From assembly GCF_050948215.1 (NCBI RefSeq), contig NW_027488820.1, forward strand, positions 1-64,000: a stretch of DNA of 64,000 nt. Direction: 5' to 3'. This document shows, in pieces, positions 27,601 to 40,000 of the stretch (within the stretch, counting starts at the first letter, position 1; each line of letters opens with the position of its first letter). A program made the position numbers and the translations under genes. The stretch is from Halictus rubicundus. Its lineage: Eukaryota; Arthropoda; Insecta; Hymenoptera; Halictidae. The notes below the pieces were generated by a model. That model was not told where the DNA came from. It searched no databases and saw only the letters and a program-made list of their open reading frames with translations.

Positions 27601-27701
27601 AGGATACGATATTATAGAGGATACGATATTATAGAGGATAGGATACGATAGAGGATAGGATAGGATAGAGGATAAGATACGATAGAGGATACGATATAGA
27701 A
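23710..27701. repeat. 1996-bp tandem pair
   Basis: Copy 1 runs from about 23710 to 25705 and copy 2 from 25706 to about 27701. Landmarks at offset 1996: GCGGATAGG at 23824 and 25820, GTTGATATG at 24285 and 26281, CCAAAGG at 24919 and 26915. The junction is a GATATTATAGGACAG unit following GATAGAATAGG. Copy 2 carries an additional GATGATGTT unit at 26536 without a change in total length. Confidence 0.88.
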
Positions 27702-27704
27702 TAG

Positions 27705-28410
27705 GATAGGATAGAGGATAGGGGATTGGATCGGATACAGGATAGGAGACCGTAGAGGATTGGATAGGATAGAGGATATTATAGGATAGAGGATATGATA
27801 GGATGGAGGATAGAATAGGATAGAGGATAAGATAGGGTAGAGGATAACATAGGGGATTGGATAGGATAGAGGATAGGAGACGATAGAGGATAGGATAGGA
27901 TTGATGATAGGATAGGAAAGATTACAGGATAGGATACAGGATACGATATTATAGAGGATAGGATAGGATAGAGGATAGGATAGGATGGAGAATAGGATAG
28001 GATAGAGGATAGGATAGGATAGAGGATAGGATAGGATGGAGGATAGGATAGGATAGAGGATAGGATAGGATTGATGATAGGATAGGAAAGATTACAGGAT
28101 AGGATACAGGATACGATATTATAGAGGATAGGATAGGATAGAGGATAGGATAGGATGGAGGATAGGATAGGATAGAGGATAGGATAGGATAGAGGATAGG
28201 ATAGAGGATAGGATAGGATAGGATATGGGATAGGATAGGATAGAGGATAGTATAGGATAGAGGATAGGATAGGATAGTTGATATGATAGGATACAGGATA
28301 GGATAGGATAGAGGATAGGATAGGATAGAGGATAGGATAGGATAGAGGATAGGATAGGATAGAGGATAGGATAGGATAGAGGATAGGATAGGATAGAGGA
28401 TAGGATAGGA
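27705..28410. repeat. Segment repeated 2562 bp downstream, with inner 170-bp duplication
   Basis: It matches about 30267-30970 at offset 2562: GGATTGATG (TT) at 27901 and 30463 and again at 28071 and 30633, GTTGATATG at 28277 and 30839. Inside each copy the GGATTGATG to GATTACAGG stretch is duplicated at exactly 170 bp (10 units). The same 170-bp doublet occurs at 45032 and 45202. Confidence 0.85.
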
Positions 28411-31400
28411 TAGTTGATATGATAGGATACAGGATAGGATAGGATAGAGGATAGGATAGGATAGAGGATAGGATATTATAGAGGATAGGATAGGATAGAG
28501 GATAACATAGGGGATTGGATAGCATAGAGGATAGGAGACGATAGAGGATAGGATAGGATAGGATATAGGATAGGATAGGATAGAGGATAGGATAGGATAG
28601 AGGATAGGATAGGATAGAGGATATTATAGGATAGAGGATAGGATAGGATAGTTGATATGATAGGATACAGGATAGGATAGGATAGAGGATAGGATAGGAT
28701 AGAGGATAGGATATTATAGAGGATAGGATAGGATAGAGGATAACATAGGGGATTGGATAGCATAGAGGATAGGAGACGATAGAGGATAGGATAGGATAGG
28801 ATATAGGATAGGATAGGATAGAGGATAGGATAGGATAGAGGATAGGATAGGATAGTTGATATGATAGGATACAGGATAGGGTAGGATAGAGGATAGGATA
28901 GGATAGAGGATAGGATAGGATAGAGGATAGGATAGGATAGAGGATAGGATAGGATAGAGGATAGGATAGGATAGAGGATAGGATAGGATAGAGGATAGGA
29001 TAGGATAGAGGATAGGATAGGATAGAGGATAGGATAGGATAGAGGATAGGATAGGATAGAGGATAGGATAGGATAGAGGATAGGATAGGATAGAGGATAG
29101 GATAGGATAGATGATGTTATAGGATAGAGGATAGGATAGGATGGAGGATAGGACAGGATAGAGGATAGGATAGGATAGAGGATAGGATAGGATAGAGGAT
29201 AGGATAGGATAGAGGATATTATAGGACAGAGGATAGGATAGGATAGAGGATAGGTTAGGATAGATGATATTATAGGATAGAGGATAGGATAGGATAGGAT
29301 AGGATAGGATATAGGATAGGATAGGATAGGATATAGGATAGGATAGGATAGGGGATAGGATAGGATAGAGTATAGGATAGGATAGTTGATATGATAGGAT
29401 ACAGGATAGGATAGGATAGAGGATAGGATAGGATAGAGGATAGGATAGGATAGATGATAGGATATGATAGAGGATACCAAAGGATAGAGGATAGGATAGG
29501 ATTGTGGATAGGATAGGAAAGAGGACAGGATAGGATACAGGATACGATATTATAGAGGATACGATATTGTAGAGGATAGGATAGGATAGAGGATAGGATA
29601 GGATAGAGGAGAAGATAGGAGAGATGATAGGATAGGACAGAGGATAGGATAGGATAGAGGATAGGATAGGATAGAGGATAGGATAGGATAGAGGATAGGA
29701 TAGGATAGTTGATAGGATAGGATAGGATAGAGGATAGGATAGGATAGTTGATAGGATAGGATACAGGATAGGATAGGATAGAGGATAGGATAGGATAGAG
29801 GATAGGATAGGATAGAGGATAGTATAGTATAGAGGATAGGATAGGATAGAGGATAGGATAGGATAGAGGATAGGATAGGATAGAGGATAAGATAGGATAG
29901 AGGATAACATAGGGGATTGGATAGGATAGAGGATGGGAGACGATGGAGGATAGGATAGGATTGATGATAGGATAGGAAAGATTACAGGATAGGATACAGG
30001 ATACGATATTATAGAGGATAGGATAGGATAGAGGATAGGATAGGATAGAGGATAAGATAGGATAGAGGATAACATAGGGGATTGGATAGGATAGAGGAGA
30101 GGAGACCATAGAGGATAGGATAGGATTGATGATAGGATAGGAAAGATTACAGGATAGGATACAGGATACGATATTATAGAGGATACGATATTATAGAGGA
30201 TAGGATACGATAGAGGATAGGATAGGATAGAGGATAAGATACGATAGAGGATACGATATAGAATAGGATAGGATAGAGGATAGGGGATTGGATCGGATAC
30301 AGGATAGGAGACCGTAGAGGATTGGATAGGATAGAGGATATTATAGGATAGAGGATATGATAGGATGGAGGATAGAATAGGATAGAGGATAAGATAGGGT
30401 AGAGGATAACATAGGGGATTGGATAGGATAGAGGATAGGAGACGATAGAGGATAGGATAGGATTGATGATAGGATAGGAAAGATTACAGGATAGGATACA
30501 GGATACGATATTATAGAGGATAGGATAGGATAGAGGATAGGATAGGATGGAGGATAGGATAGGATAGAGGATAGGATAGGATAGAGGATAGGATAGGATG
30601 GAGGATAGGATAGGATAGAGGATAGGATAGGATTGATGATAGGATAGGAAAGATTACAGGATAGGATACAGGATACGATATTATAGAGGATAGGATAGGA
30701 TAGAGGATAGGATAGGATGGAGGATAGGATAGGATAGAGGATAGGATAGGATAGAGGATAGGATAGAGGATAGGATAGGATAGGATATGGGATAGGATAG
30801 GATAGAGGATAGTATAGGATAGAGGATAGGATAGGATAGTTGATATGATAGGATACAGGATAGGATAGGATAGAGGATAGGATAGGATAGAGGATAGGAT
30901 AGGATAGAGGATAGGATAGGATAGAGGATAGGATAGGATAGAGGATAGGATAGGATAGAGGATAGGATAGGATAGAGGATAGGATAGGATAGAGGATAGG
31001 ATAGGATAGAGGATAGGATAGGATAGAGGATAGGATAGGATAGAGGATAGGATAGGATAGAGGATAGGATAGGATAGAGGATAGGATAGGATAGAGGATA
31101 GGATAGGATAGAGGATAGGATAGGATAGAGGATAGGATAGGATAGAGGATAGGATAGGATAGAGGATAGGATAGGATGGAGGATAGGATAGGATTGATGA
31201 TAGGATAGGAAAGATTACAGGATAGGATACAGGATACGATATTATAGAGGATAGGATAGGATAGAGGATAGGATAGGATGGAGGATAGGATAGGATAGAG
31301 GATAGGATAGGATAGAGGATAGGATAGGATAGGATATGGGATAGGATAGGATAGAGGATAGGATAGGATAGAGGATAGGATAGGATAGTTGATATGATAG

Positions 31401-32700
31401 GATACAGGATAGGATAGGATAGAGGATAGGATAGGATAGAGGATAGGATAGGATAGAGGATAGGATAGGATAGAGGATAGGATAGGATAGAGGATAGGAT
31501 AGGATAGAGGATAGGATAGGATAGAGGATAGGATAGGATAGAGGATAGGATAGGATAGAGGATAGGATAGGATAGAGGATAGGATAGGATAGAGGATAGG
31601 ATAGGATAGAGGATAGGATAGGATAGAGGATAGGTTAGGATAGAGGATAGGATATGATAGAGGATACCAAAGGATAGAGGATAGGATAGGATTGTGGATA
31701 GGATAGGAAAGAGGACAGGATAGGATACAGGATACGAAATTATAGAGGATACGATATTGTAGAGGGTAGGATAGGATAGAGGATAGGATAGGATAGAGGA
31801 GAGGATAGGAGAGAGGATAGGATAGGATAGAGGATAGGATAGGATTGTGGATAGGATAGGACAGAGGACAGGATAGGATACAGGATACGAAATTATAGAG
31901 GATACGATATTGTAGAGGGTAGGATAGGATAGAGGATAGGATAGGATAGAGGAGAGGATAGGAGAGAGGATAGGATAGGACAGAGGATAGGATAGGATAG
32001 AGGATAGGATAGGATAGAGGATAAGATAGGATAGAGGATAACATAGGGGATTGGATAGGATAGTGGAGAGGAGACCATAGAGGATAGGATAGGATTGATG
32101 ATAGGATAGGAAAGATTACAGGATAGGATACAGGATACGATATTATAGAGGATACGTTATTGTAGAGGATAGGATACGATAGAGGATAGGATAGGATAGA
32201 GGATAGGATATGATAGAGGATACCAAAGGATAGAGGATAGGATAGGATTGTGGATAGGATAGGAAAGAGGACAGGATAGGATACAGGATACGAAATTATA
32301 GAGGATACGATATTGTAGAGGGTAGGATAGGATAGAGGATAGGATAGGATAGAGGAGAGGATAGGAGAGAGGATAGGATAGGACAGAGGATAGGATAGGA
32401 TTGTGGATAGGATAGGACAGAGGACAGGATAGGATACAGGATACGAAATTATAGAGGATACGATATTGTAGAGGGTAGGATAGGATAGAGGATAGGATAG
32501 GATAGAGGAGAGGATAGGAGAGAGGATAGGATAGGACAGAGGATAGGATAGGATAGAGGATAGGATAGGATAGAGGATAAGATAGGATAGAGGATAACAT
32601 AGGGGATTGGATAGGATAGAGGAGAGGAGACCATAGAGGATAGGATAGGATTGATGATAGGATAGGAAAGATTACAGGATAGGATACAGGATACGATATT
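28370..32700. repeat. 4.3-kb block repeated 14.6 kb downstream
   Basis: It matches about 42960-47325. The offset is 14591 at GATATTATAG (28472 and 43063; 28710 and 43301), GTTGATATG (28855 and 43446) and GATGATGTT (29110 and 43701). It is 14569 at CCAAAGG (29477 and 44046) after a 22-bp change near 29290-29340, and 14620 after the canonical run at 30857-31177 (CCAAAGG 31667 and 46287; 32223 and 46843). The final step is 51 bp, three units. Confidence 0.9.
30857..31177. repeat. Uninterrupted canonical 17-mer run
   Basis: About 19 perfect units between the C of GATACAGG (30856) and the GGATGGAGG variant. The duplicate at 45426-45797 is longer by exactly 51 bp, three units, while both flanks are otherwise matched. 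Confidence 0.92.
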
Positions 32701-35373
32701 ATAGAGGATACGATATTATAGAGGATAGGATAGGATAGAGGATAGGATAGGAAAGAGGATAGGATAGGATAGATGATAGGATAGGATAGAGGATAGAATA
32801 GGATAGAGGATAGGATAGGATAGAGGATAGGATACGATAGAGGATAGGGGATTGGATCGGATACAGGATAGGAGACGGTAGAGGATTGGATAGGATAGAG
32901 GATATTATAGGATAGAGGATAGGATAGGATGGAGGATAGAATAGGATAGAGGATAAGATAGGATAGAGGATAGGATAGGATAGTTGATATGATAGGATAC
33001 AGGATAGGATAGGATAGAGGATAGGATAGGATAGAGGATAGGATATTATAGAGGATAGGATAGGATAGAGGATAACATAGGGGATTGGATAGCATAGAGG
33101 ATAGGAGACGATAGAGGATAGGATAGAGAAGAGGATAGGATAGAGGATAGGGGATTGGATCGGATACAGGATAGGAGACGGTAGAGGATTGGATAGGATA
33201 GAGGAAAGGATAGGATAGAGGATATTATAGGATAGAGGATAGGATAGGATAGAGGATAGGATAGGATAGAGGATAGGATAGGATGGAGGATAGGATAGGA
33301 TTGATGATAGGATAGGAAAGATTACAGGATAGGATACAGGATACGATATTATAGAGGATAGGATAGGATAGAGGATAGGATAGGATGGAGGATAGGATAG
33401 GATAGAGGATAGGATAGGATAGAGGATAGGATAGGATAGGATATGGGATAGGATAGGATAGAGGATAGGATAGGATAGAGGATAGGATAGGATAGTTGAT
33501 ATGATAGGATACAGGATAGGATAGGATAGAGGATAGGATAGGATAGAGGATAGGATAGGATAGAGGATAGGATAGGATAGAGGATAGGATAGGATAGAGG
33601 ATAGGATAGGATAGAGGATAGGATAGGATAGAGGATAGGATAGGATAGAGGATAGGATAGGATAGAGGATAGGATAGGATAGAGGATAGGATAGGATAGA
33701 GGATAGGATAGGATAGAGGATAGGATAGGATAGAGGATAGGATAGGATAGAGGATAGGTTAGGATAGAGGATAGGATATGATAGAGGATACCAAAGGATA
33801 GAGGATAGGATAGGATTGTGGATAGGATAGGAAAGAGGACAGGATAGGATACAGGATACGAAATTATAGAGGATACGATATTGTAGAGGGTAGGATAGGA
33901 TAGAGGATAGGATAGGATAGAGGAGAGGATAGGAGAGAGGATAGGATAGGATAGAGGATAGGATAGGATTGTGGATAGGATAGGACAGAGGACAGGATAG
34001 GATACAGGATACGAAATTATAGAGGATACGATATTGTAGAGGGTAGGATAGGATAGAGGATAGGATAGGATAGAGGAGAGGATAGGAGAGAGGATAGGAT
34101 AGGACAGAGGATAGGATAGGATAGAGGATAGGATAGGATAGAGGATAAGATAGGATAGAGGATAACATAGGGGATTGGATAGGATAGTGGAGAGGAGACC
34201 ATAGAGGATAGGATAGGATTGATGATAGGATAGGAAAGATTACAGGATAGGATACAGGATACGATATTATAGAGGATACGTTATTGTAGAGGATAGGATA
34301 CGATAGAGGATAGGATAGGATAGAGGATAGGATATGATAGAGGATACCAAAGGATAGAGGATAGGATAGGATTGTGGATAGGATAGGAAAGAGGACAGGA
34401 TAGGATACAGGATACGAAATTATAGAGGATACGATATTGTAGAGGGTAGGATAGGATAGAGGATAGGATAGGATAGAGGAGAGGATAGGAGAGAGGATAG
34501 GATAGGACAGAGGATAGGATAGGATTGTGGATAGGATAGGACAGAGGACAGGATAGGATACAGGATACGAAATTATAGAGGATACGATATTGTAGAGGGT
34601 AGGATAGGATAGAGGATAGGATAGGATAGAGGAGAGGATAGGAGAGAGGATAGGATAGGACAGAGGATAGGATAGGATATAGGATAGGATAGGATAGAGG
34701 ATAAGATAGGATAGAGGATAACATAGGGGATTGGATAGGATAGAGGAGAGGAGACCATAGAGGATAGGATAGGATTGATGATAGGATAGGAAAGATTACA
34801 GGATAGGATACAGGATACGATATTATAGAGGATACGATATTATAGAGGATAGGATAGGATAGAGGATAGGATAGGAAAGAGGATAGGATAGGATAGATGA
34901 TAGGATAGGATAGAGGATAGAATAGGATAGAGGATAGGATAGGATAGAGGATAGGATACGATAGAGGATAGGGGATTGGATCGGATACAGGATAGGAGAC
35001 GGTAGAGGATTGGATAGGATAGAGGATATTATAGGATAGAGGATAGGATAGGATGGAGGATAGAATAGGATAGAGGATAAGATAGGATAGAGGATAGGAT
35101 AGGATAGTTGATATGATAGGATACAGGATAGGATAGGATAGAGGATAGGATAGGATAGAGGATAGGATATTATAGAGGATAGGATAGGATAGAGGATAAC
35201 ATAGGGGATTGGATAGCATAGAGGATAGGAGACGATAGAGGATAGGATAGAGAAGAGGATAGGATAGAGGATAGGGGATTGGATCGGATACAGGATAGGA
35301 GACGGTAGAGGATTGGATAGGATAGAGGAAAGGATAGGATAGAGGATATTATAGGATAGAGGATAGGATAGGA
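31125..35373. repeat. 2124-bp tandem duplication
   Basis: Copy 1 is about 31125-33250 and copy 2 about 33251-35373. CCAAAGG lies at 31667 and 33791, and at 32223 and 34347, all at offset 2124. Upstream landmarks are at 2107 (GTTGATATG 31388 and 33495; ATATGGGATAGG near 31335 and 33442), one unit less. The extra unit sits in the canonical run near 31400-31630 / 33510-33760. The base sequence I compared after CCAAAGG is identical over more than 150 bp. This implies a young duplication. Confidence 0.9.
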
Positions 35374-38300
35374 TGGAGGTTAGGATAGGATAGAGGATAA
35401 GATAGGATAGAGGATAACATAGGGGATTGGATAGGATAGAGGATAGGAGACCATAGAGGATAGGATAGGATTGATGATAGGATAGGAAAGTTTACAGGAT
35501 AGGATACAGGATACGATATTATAGAGGATACGATATTATAGAGGATAGGATAGGATAGAGGATAGGATAGGAAAGAGGATAGGATAGGATAGAGGATAGG
35601 ATAGGATAGAGGATAGGATACGGATAGAGGATAGGATAGGATAGAGGATAGGATAGGATAGAGGATAGAGGATAGGATAGAGGATTGGATAGGATAGAGG
35701 ATATTATAGGATAGAGGATAGGATAGGATGGAGGATAGGATAGGATAGAGGATAACATAGGGGATTGGATAGGATAGAGGATGGGAGACGATGGAGGATA
35801 GGATAGGATTGATGATAGGATAGGAAAGATTACAGGATAGGATACAGGATACGATATTATAGAGGATACGATATTGTAGAGGATAGGATAGGATAGAGGA
35901 TAGGATAGGATAGAGGATAGGATAGGATAGAGGATAGGATAGGATAGAGGATAGAGGATAGGATAGAGGATTGGATAGGATAGAGGATATTATAGGATAG
36001 AGGATAGGATAGGATGGAGGATAGGATAGGATAGAGGATAACATAGGGGATTGGATAGGATAGAGGATGGGAGACGATGGAGGATAGGATAGGATTGATG
36101 ATAGGATAGGAAAGATTACAGGATAGGATACAGGATACGATATTATAGAGGATAGGATAGGATAGAGGATAGGATAGGATGGAGGATAGGATAGGATAGA
36201 GGACAGGATAGGATACAGGATACAATATTATAGAGGATACGATATTGTAGAGGATAGGATAGGATAGAGGATAGGATAGGATAGAGGATAGGATAGGATA
36301 GAGGATAGGATAGGATAGAGGATAGGATACGGATAGAGGATAGGATAGGATAGAGAATAGGATAGGATAGAGGATAGAGGATAGGATAGAGGATTGGATA
36401 GGATAGAGGATATTATAGGATAGAGGATAGGATAGGATGGAGGATAGGATAGGATAGAGGATAAGATAGGATAGAGGATAACATAGGGGATTGGATAGGA
36501 TAGAGGATGGGAGACGATGGAGGATAGGATAGGATAGAGGATGGGAGACGATGGAGGATAGGATAGGATTGATGATAGGATAGGAAAGATTACAGGATAG
36601 GATACAGGATACGATATTATAGTGGATACGATATTATAGAGGATAGGATAGGATAGAGGATAGGATAGGATGGAGGATAGGATAGGATAGAGGATAGGAT
36701 AGGATAGAGGATAGGATAGGATATAGGATAGGATAGGATAGAGGATAGGATAGGATAGAGGATAGGATAGGATAGTTGATATGATAGGATACAGGATAGG
36801 ATAGGATAGAGGATAGGATAGGATAGAGGATAGGATAGGATAGAGGATAGGATAGGATAGAGGATAGGATAGGATGGAGGATAGGATAGGATAGAGGATA
36901 GGATAGGATAGAAGATAGGATAGGATATAGGATAGGATAGGATAGAGGATAGGATAGGATAGTTGATATGATAGGATACAGGATAGGATAGGATAGAGGA
37001 TAGGATAGGATAGAGGATAGGATATTATAGAGGATAGGATAGGATAGAGGATAACATAGGGGATTGGATAGCATAGAGGATAGGAGACGATAGAGGATAG
37101 GATAGGATAGGATATAGGATAGGATAGGATAGAGGATAGGATAGGATAGAGGATAGGATAGGATAGTTGATATGATAGGTTACAGGATAGGATAGGATAG
37201 AGGATAGGATAGGATAGAGGATAGGATAGGATAGAGGATAGGATAGGATAGAGGATAGGATAGGATAGAGGAGAGGATAGGATAGAGGATAGGATAGGAT
37301 AGAGGGTAGGATAGGATAGAGGATAGGATAGGATAGAGGATAGGATAGGATAGAGGAGAGGATAGGATAGAGGATAGGATAGGATAGAGGATATGATAGG
37401 ATAGAGGATAGGATAGGATAGAGGATAGGATAGGATAGAGGATAGGATAGGATAGATGATGTTATAGGATAGAGGATAGGATAGGATGGAGGATAGGACA
37501 GGATAGAGGATAGGATAGGATAGAGGATAGGATAGGATAGAGGATAGGATAGGATAGAGGATATTATAGGACAGAGGATAGGATAGGATAGAGGATAGGT
37601 TAGGATAGATGATATTATAGGATAGAGGATAGGATAGGATAGAGGATAGGATATAGGATTGGATAGGACAGAGGATAGGATCGGATAGAGGATAGGATAG
37701 GATTGAGGATAGGAGAGGATAGAGCAGATGTTAGAGCATAGGAAAGAATTGAAGATAGGATAGGATAGAGTATAGGATATGATAGAGAATAGGATAGGAT
37801 AGATGATATTATAGGATAGAGGATAAGATAGGATGGAGGATAGGATAGGATAGAGGATAGGATAGGATGGAGGTTAGGATAGGATAGAGGATAAGATAGG
37901 ATAGAGGATAACATAGGAGATTGGATAGGATAGAGGATAGGATAGGATAGAGGATAGGATACGATAGAGGATAGGGGATTGGATCGGATACAGGATAGGA
38001 GACGGTAGAGGATTGGATAGGATAGAGGATATTATAGGATAGAGGATAGGATAGGATGGAGGATAGAATAGGATAGAGGATAAGATAGGATAGAGGATAG
38101 GATAGGATAGTTGATATGATAGGATACAGGATAGGATAGGATAGAGGATAGGATAGGATAGAGGATAGGATATTATAGAGGATAGGATAGGATAGAGGAT
38201 AACATAGGGGATTGGATAGCATAGAGGATAGGAGACGATAGAGGATAGGATAGAGAAGAGAATAGGATAGAGGATAGGGGATTGGATCGGATACAGGATA

Positions 38301-39490
38301 GGAGACGGTAGAGGATTGGATAGGATAGAGGAAAGGATAGGATAGAGGATATTATAGGATAGAGGATAGGATAGGATGGAGGTTAGGATAGGATAGAGGA
38401 TAAGATAGGATAGAGGATAACATAGGGGATTGGATAGGATAGAGGATAGGAGACCATAGAGGATAGGATAGGATTGATGATAGGATAGGAAAGTTTACAG
38501 GATAGGATACAGGATACGATATTATAGAGGATACGATATTATAGAGGATAGGATAGGATAGAGGATAGGATAGGAAAGAGGATAGGATAGGATAGAGGAT
38601 AGGATAGGATAGAGGATAGAATAGGATAGAGGATAGGATAGGATAGAGGATAGGATAGGATAGAGGATAAGATAGGATAGAGGATAACATAGGGGATTGG
38701 ATAGGATAGAGGATGGGAGACGATGGAGGATAGGATAGGATTGATGATAGGATAGGAAAGATTACAGGATAGGATACAGGATACGATATTATAGTGGATA
38801 CGATATTATAGAGGATAGGATAGGATAGAGGATAGGATAGGATGGAGGATAGGATAGGATAGAGGATAGGATAGGATAGAGGATAGGATAGGATATAGGA
38901 TAGGATAGGATAGAGGATAGGATAGGATAGAGGATAGGATAGGATAGATGATATGATAGGATACAGGATAGGATAGGATAGAGGATAGGATAGGATAGAG
39001 GATAGGATAGGATAGAGGATAGGATAGGATAGAGGATAGGATAGGATAGAGGATAGGATAGGATAGAGGATAGGATAGGATAGAGGATAGGATAGGATAG
39101 AGGATAGGATAGGATAGAGGATAGGATAGGATAGATGATATGATAGGATAGAGGATAGGATAGGATAGAGGATAGGATAGGATAGAGGATAGGATAGGAT
39201 AGAGGATAGGATAGGATAGAGGATAGGATAGGATAGAGGATAGGATAGGATAGAGGATATGATAGGATAGAGGATAGGATAGGATAGAGGATAGGATAGG
39301 ATAGAGGATAGGATAGGATAGATGATGTTATAGGATAGAGGATAGGATAGGATGGAGGATAGGACAGGATAGAGGATAGGATAGGATAGAGGATAGGATA
39401 GGATAGAGGATATTATAGGACAGAGGATAGGATAGGATAGAGGATAGGATAGGATAGAGGATAGGATAGGATAGATGATAGGATATGATA
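34753..39490. repeat. Right copy of the super-block, first part
   Basis: It corresponds to 4921-9490 and to 12336-15980. Offset to the first is 29832, then 29747, then 29247 (CAGATG 8478 and 37725). Offset to the second is 23703 and then 23465 (14260 and 37725). It has neither the 517-bp nor the 255-bp private duplication. It does carry one extra 17-bp unit before the ATATAGGATTGG unit near 37650. It is therefore the best guide to the ancestral arrangement. Confidence 0.85.
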
Positions 39491-40000
39491 GAGGATAGGA
39501 TAGGATAGAGGATAGGATAGGATAGATGATGTTATAGGATAGAGGATAGGATAGGATGGAGGATAGGACAGGATAGAGGATAGGATAGGATAGAGGATAG
39601 GATAGGATAGAGGATAGGATAGGATAGAGGATATTATAGGACAGAGGATAGGATAGGATAGAGGATAGGTTAGGATAGATGATATTATAGGATAGAGGAT
39701 AGGATAGGATAGAGGATAGGATATAGGATTGGATAGGACAGAGGATAGGATCGGATAGAGGATAGGATAGGATTGAGGATAGGAGAGGATAGAGCAGATG
39801 TTAGAGCATAGGAAAGAATTGAAGATAGGATAGGATAGAGTATAGGATATGATAGAGAATAGGATAGGATAGATGATATTATAGGATAGAGGATAAGATA
39901 GGATGGAGGATAGGATAGGATAGAGGATAAGATAGGATAGAGGATAACATAGGGGATTGGATAGGATAGAGGATGGGAGACGATGGAGGATAGGATACAG
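39491..40000. repeat. Local copy of 37420-37860
   Basis: CAGATGTTAGAGC at 39795 repeats that at 37725 (offset 2070), with the GATGATGTT unit at about 39526 matching 37456. The match ends near 39930. A short GATACAGG-bearing joint then leads into the block shared with 21695. Confidence 0.8.
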
